Of a stretch of 64,000 nt of DNA, positions 59,597 to 64,000 are shown in pieces; within the stretch, counting starts at the first letter, position 1, and every line of letters starts with the position of its first letter. Source of the stretch: Wuchereria bancrofti. Lineage: Eukaryota > Nematoda > Chromadorea > Rhabditida > Onchocercidae. Below the pieces are notes generated by a model. That model was not told the origin of the DNA, searched no databases, and was given only the letters and a program-made list of their open reading frames with translations. Where the stretch lies: the NCBI GenBank assembly GCA_005281725.1, contig SSBO01000007.1, positions 346,260 to 410,259 on the forward strand. The letters are read 5' to 3'. The position numbers were made by a program, and so were the translations under genes.

Positions 59597-61702
59597 ATGA
59601 TTATTCCAGTTCTGATAGTAGCAGTAATAACGATGATAATGATAATAATAATTATTATAATAGTAATGATGGTATGGTCCCTTTGATTAGCTGGATTGAT
59701 GAAATGCATGTAAGTTTTCAAATTTTAATTGACAATTTGGATTAATTTTATTTATTAAAATATGATTAAAAAATTGAAAAATTGTATGCATTGTATTTTG
59801 GAAGTATAGACTAGAATTAAATATTATTAAAATTTTGGTGGCAAATTAGCAAATCATAGATTGCAGAAATGAAAAAAAAATTTCTCTCTATCAAAGTTTT
59901 TTACATAGAATTCATTAAATTAATATCTATGAATAATAAAATATTTATTGACTGCATATAAACAAATGATTGAATTCCATATTTTATTAGAATAAAATTA
60001 CTTTATTACATTTCATAACAAAATATGAATTAAAAGCATAGCAAAAACAATAATCTATATTGATAAGTATATTTATACGTTTTGTTGGATTATTTAGAGA
60101 TAAAAACCCTATATTTACATATTTTAAAGTTGAAGTTTCATCAAATTTTCGAAATTTGATACTTGAAATTTATTAAATTAATAAGGACAAATTATTCATG
60201 AGCAATAGTCTCATGGCTATTGTCATTAGTATTATTATTATTGTCATTATTATTACTGTCATTATTATTGTTATCATTATTATTATTATTTTTATTATTG
60301 TTGTTACTATTATTATTCTAGCCAAAAATTAACAATTTCTAATTTCAGAATTATTTATCAAATTCAAGAGAAACTTGTGAAGGACCAGAATTTCATAATA
60401 TCACGACAGTTACTATGCCACAACTAAGATCATTTTTTTCACTATTCGTAATCAATCATGGCTTACCGTTATGTTCCATTTGTGATCGTATGCTTTCAAG
60501 AGTTAAAAGCATTCTTTTTTCAACAAATTCTGTGGGATTTACTGTAAGTTTTAGAGAAAAATTGCTAAACATAATCGTTGATTATTAATCTTAGTATCAT
60601 TTATTTTATAATATTATCAGTAATATTCTGATGATGCTATTATCACCATTACAGTAATATTTTGACGATGCTATTATGACCATTACAGTAACATCCTGAT
60701 GATGCTATCATCATCATTACAGTAATATTCTGATGATGCTATTATGACCATTACAGTAATATTCTGATGATGCTATTATCACCATCACAGTAATATTCTG
60801 ATGATTTCATGCTACAGCAAGTATCAAAGAAAAATTACTAAGCATAATCATAGTATGAGAAGAAACTAAATACGCTTTATAATAGTACCGTACATTTCAA
60901 AAACAATTGTTTAACAATTTCATTGTCATTCTTTCTTTCAATCTACAGTAACATTTTGCAGCGGAACAAATATTTTAAAATATAAAATTAAAATGGAAAT
61001 TTTTTTTACAGCACACCGAGCAAATACTTTATCAGTTTTTTCTTACTCATATACCTGCTGTTGAAACGATTTGCTCAGGATTGATACCAGATTGTTATCA
61101 TTATTACAAAATAAATGGTACAACTTTATATGATTAGCAACTAATTGTGGTTAATAATCAATGCATTTATTAATTTGGATAATTAAACAAAATTAATTAA
61201 AATTCTTTCATGAATTAACTATTTCTCAGTGACTGACAGTATATGTGATGATGGGAAGACCAAAAATATTATCGAAAACAGCGAAAGAGATGCAAGAAGA
61301 TAAATGGATGACAGTTTTTAAGTTGCAATAACACTTAATTAAAAGTTATTCTTACTGATTTGATAATATCAGTCGATTAATGAAATGAACTGATTAATGT
61401 GAGATAGTAAAATGTTGCACTAATATGACAAACTTCAAATTTGTTTAATTATTCATTCATTGTAAAACAAGCAAGTGACATGAACATCGTTTTTGAAAGA
61501 ATTTCGAATATCTCAGATCACTCTGTTTTTTTTAATCTATAATAGTTTTAGGTACATTCTATTTGGCATTAGTGCAAACTTTTAAAATAAAACTTTTTTG
61601 ACTTTTGGCTTCACCGAACTCCTAAGATATCACTGTTTCTCGTATTTTCCTAATTTTACCTGTTAATTTTTGATGAATTGAGAAAGAAATTGAAAGAGAC
61701 AA

Positions 61703-61734
<32 letters not shown>

Positions 61735-63649
61735 GGAGAGAAAGACTACACATATACGTCACATTAAATAATGGAATAGTGGAATAAATAATCATTACCT
61801 GTGAAAAAAAGTAATTTATTGATACTCTTAAATTTCAAAAAATTTCAAAGCCAAAAAATTTACTACATTTGTTACAAAAAAAAAATCAAAACTTTGAAAT
61901 TACTACATCCTTTGTTTCCTTAAAATTTTACATTTAATTTGAAGCATTATCGATAACGCCTGCTGCAAAGTGCGCCCAATGCAACATATGTATGGCTACA
62001 ACAACATATGTTGAGGTTTTCTCTTTTTTTTTTGAAAAATCCATGAATGTTTATAAAAATGAAATCTAATATTCTGAAATTTACATATCAAAATTTTAGC
62101 ATTGAAAAATTTTTACACTATGTAAATAATAATATTAATAAATACAGCTTAAGCAATGTTTTGTAAATTAATTTTGATATTTTAATTCTATTGAAATTTT
62201 TAACCTTCTAAATTTACTGCTTGATTGAGTTATAGACATTTTCCAGAATCGTATTTTATTAAATCAAGCTGTAATGGATTATATTCACAATTGGATCGAA
62301 TTTTATTTGCATAAAATTTGCTTAGGAGCTAATCGATTATTTCCATCGAAGTTTTATTGGGATGGAATTAATTACACTCATGTTTGTTGTAAAATTTCAA
62401 TAAAATTTTCATAACTCTAACAGTTATATTTCTCTCTTTTCATTTAATCTTGTCAGTGAATTAAATTATATTCCAATTGAGCATTTAACTTTTTTTTTAC
62501 TGAATCTTTATTAAATTTCTAATTATTTTATATTGTTTATAGATTACTTCAATTCATTTTCTTTTTTCAGTGCAGGACATGGACACACAAATTTGTTGTC
62601 AGTTTGATAAATCGTTTAACTGAAAATATTTTGCCGGAAATGTTCTGTTCTGTGGTAAATTTCATTTCTCAAATTCGTTAATATGGATAACCGAAGATAA
62701 AATACCAATGAGGATTATTTTAACACTGATATCAGAAATAGAAAAATTTCCGGATATTTATTTAAGTAGTCAAATTGATTCTACAAAATTTATTTTTACA
62801 TGACACAACAGGTCATTTTATTGATCATCTAAACAGTATGTCACTGCTATTGCTGTGATTTTGCCACGATTAAACAATACAAGAATCGTTTCCGGAAATG
62901 GATGAAAATCATTTTCAAAAATTGATGAGAATTTGTCATAAAAGTAGAGGCTAGAAATACTGTTAAGTAATAAACGATTGCATTTGTAAAAATTACTATC
63001 CGGAATGCTTGAAGGACCAATAATCCCATCTCTTCTCCTTCTGCTTTCATTTCATCCTTTTACCCATACTTTCTTAACTGTCCCTTTTTCTCTCCCACAT
63101 GCAAGAAATATCAACTTTTAGTGTAAAATGTCTTCAATATTCGATAACTCTTTCCCATAATTAAGATTAATCATAATTTTCTCATATTTTTGATAATTAT
63201 TGCAATTCTTTTGAGTCAGTTGCTATTAACAATTATGCTTTATTTCATTAATTTGATAATATTTAGCACATTATTTTAATTTCGTGCTATGTAACAATAA
63301 GGCTAACAGATTTGTGAAATTCGATTTGATTACAATTTAAATATGCAAATCATTGCCATTCAAACTCGAAATATTCGTCTCAAATTTGTTTCTTTAGCAA
63401 CAATTTTATCAATGATAAAAATTCGTTTAATGTCGTCGAATTATTTGATTTAACTTCCAACTAAATTATTTCATGTTTCAGACATTGAAATGGTGCAAAC
63501 CGTATGAAATACCAAGCATTATTGATTGTTTGGAAGAATTTTGCGATGAAAGTTTTCCGGAAGAATGGAAACCTACAATTTGTGGTCTCACACGTAATAA
63601 TTCCGTCAATTCGGCCGCCTTTCCTGAACAACAAAATGTTAATCGATGA
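59597..63649 (+). CDS. Cysteine-rich saposin-B-like protein, possibly secreted
   Basis: Five exons join in phase without doubt: 60349-60543, 61012-61117, 62236-62381, 62571-62654 and 63482-63649 (232 residues to the stop). The first half holds LCSICDRMLSRVKSILF, then HIPAVETICSGLIPDCYHYY, the CxxC...C...C spacing of the first two-thirds of a saposin B domain. Later cysteines are HKICLGAN, CRTW, MFCSV, KWCKPYEIPSIIDC, EEFC and PTIC. Spacings are not canonical, so this may be one or two degenerate domains. Saposin-like proteins bind or perturb lipids, usually after secretion. The first exon is ambiguous: ATG at 59597 to 59671 gives a very hydrophobic signal-like start (MIIPVLIVAVITMIM...), while 59610-59709, with a stronger donor (CAT|GTAAGT), gives an Asp/Asn-rich segment needing exons further upstream. 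Both fit exon 2 in phase 0. Confidence 0.5.
60221..60318 (+). repeat. ATT/TTG trinucleotide microsatellite
   Basis: Imperfect ATT repeat with GTC and GTT interruptions, in the intron before the first saposin-like exon. A related AAT/GAT repeat lies in the ambiguous first exon (about 59626-59671). Confidence 0.8.
60618..60805 (+). repeat. 34-bp minisatellite, 5.5 copies
   Basis: Five full 34-bp units and one partial unit, each beginning CAGTAATATTCTGATGATGC or a close variant and ending in a CACCATTA/GACCATTA-type tail. The copies differ by a few substitutions and no indels. It lies in the intron between exons 60349-60543 and 61012-61117. Confidence 0.9.
61702..61740 (+). repeat. Compound (CA)n(GA)n microsatellite
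   Basis: CA repeats pass directly into GA repeats, with one GG interruption, in an intron of the saposin-like gene. Confidence 0.9.
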
Positions 63650-63711
63650 ACAGAAACAAAAAATCACAAATCAATATTTATAATTTCTGTTTAAGTGTAG
63701 TGATTTTTTTC

Positions 63712-64000
63712 AAGTAATACACTGATCAGTAATGCAAGTAATACACTGATCAGTAATGCAAGTAATACACTGATCAGTAATGCAAGTAATACACTGATCA
63801 GTAATGCAAGTAATACACTGATCAGTAATGCAAGTAATACACTGATCAGTAATGCAAGTAATACACTGATCAGTAATGCAAGTAATACACTGATCAGTAA
63901 TGCAAGTAATACACTGATCAGTAATGCAAGTAATACACTGATCAGTAATGCAATATTACAATGATCAGTAATGCAAGTAATACACTGATCAGTAATGCAA
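63712..64000 (+). repeat. 24-bp tandem array, 12 copies, running off the window
   Basis: Eleven identical 24-bp units and one 23-bp variant (63949-63971) are followed by the start of another unit at the window edge. The unit begins AAGTAATACACTGATCAGTA and ends ATGC, with the palindrome CTGATCAG at its core. The array starts only 62 nt after the stop of the saposin-like gene, so it may be part of its 3' UTR. Confidence 0.95.

Overview
The window looks like nuclear DNA of a nematode, most likely a filarial (clade III) worm. It is very AT-rich, its genes are split into many small exons by AT-rich introns with TTTTCAG-type acceptors, and several first exons start within a few bases of a 3' splice acceptor, as expected for spliced-leader trans-splicing. 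The gene content (innexins, an SLD-2-like factor, RME-8) is animal and fits a nematode. The species cannot be named from sequence alone. All exon models were built by eye from reading frame, splice dinucleotides, phase and family resemblance. No search was run.

Layout. (1) 435-3008 (+): the 3' part of an MGAT1-type GlcNAc-transferase I gene whose 5' exons lie outside the window. (2) 3009-10998: about 8 kb without a convincing gene, including a GC-richer, pyrimidine-rich island near 8.94-9.76 kb. (3) 10999-17296 (+): a complete innexin (409 aa, 9 exons). (4) 17297-25342: another gene-poor AT-rich spacer. (5) 25343-30819 (+): a second complete innexin (408 aa, 9 exons), a head-to-tail paralogue whose early introns match those of the first. 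(6) 33085-36049 (-): a 303-aa gene in seven exons. Its N-terminus resembles the Sld2/RecQL4 replication-initiation domain and the rest is rich in CDK sites, so I call it a candidate sld-2. (7) 37509-56758 (+): a complete 48-exon rme-8/DNAJC13 gene (about 2257 aa), transcribed divergently from the sld-2 candidate. (8) 58839-63649 (+): a weakly resolved region with one coiled-coil-like exon and a cysteine-rich, saposin-B-like gene, followed by a 24-bp tandem repeat that runs off the window end.

The genes serve unrelated functions: Golgi N-glycan maturation, gap junctions, DNA replication initiation, endosomal sorting, and a possibly secreted saposin-like protein. The clearest relationship is the innexin tandem duplication. 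The most interesting locus is the sld-2 candidate. It has five full-consensus CDK sites, an internally duplicated phospho-module that coincides with exon boundaries, and a first intron that appears to use a GC donor.
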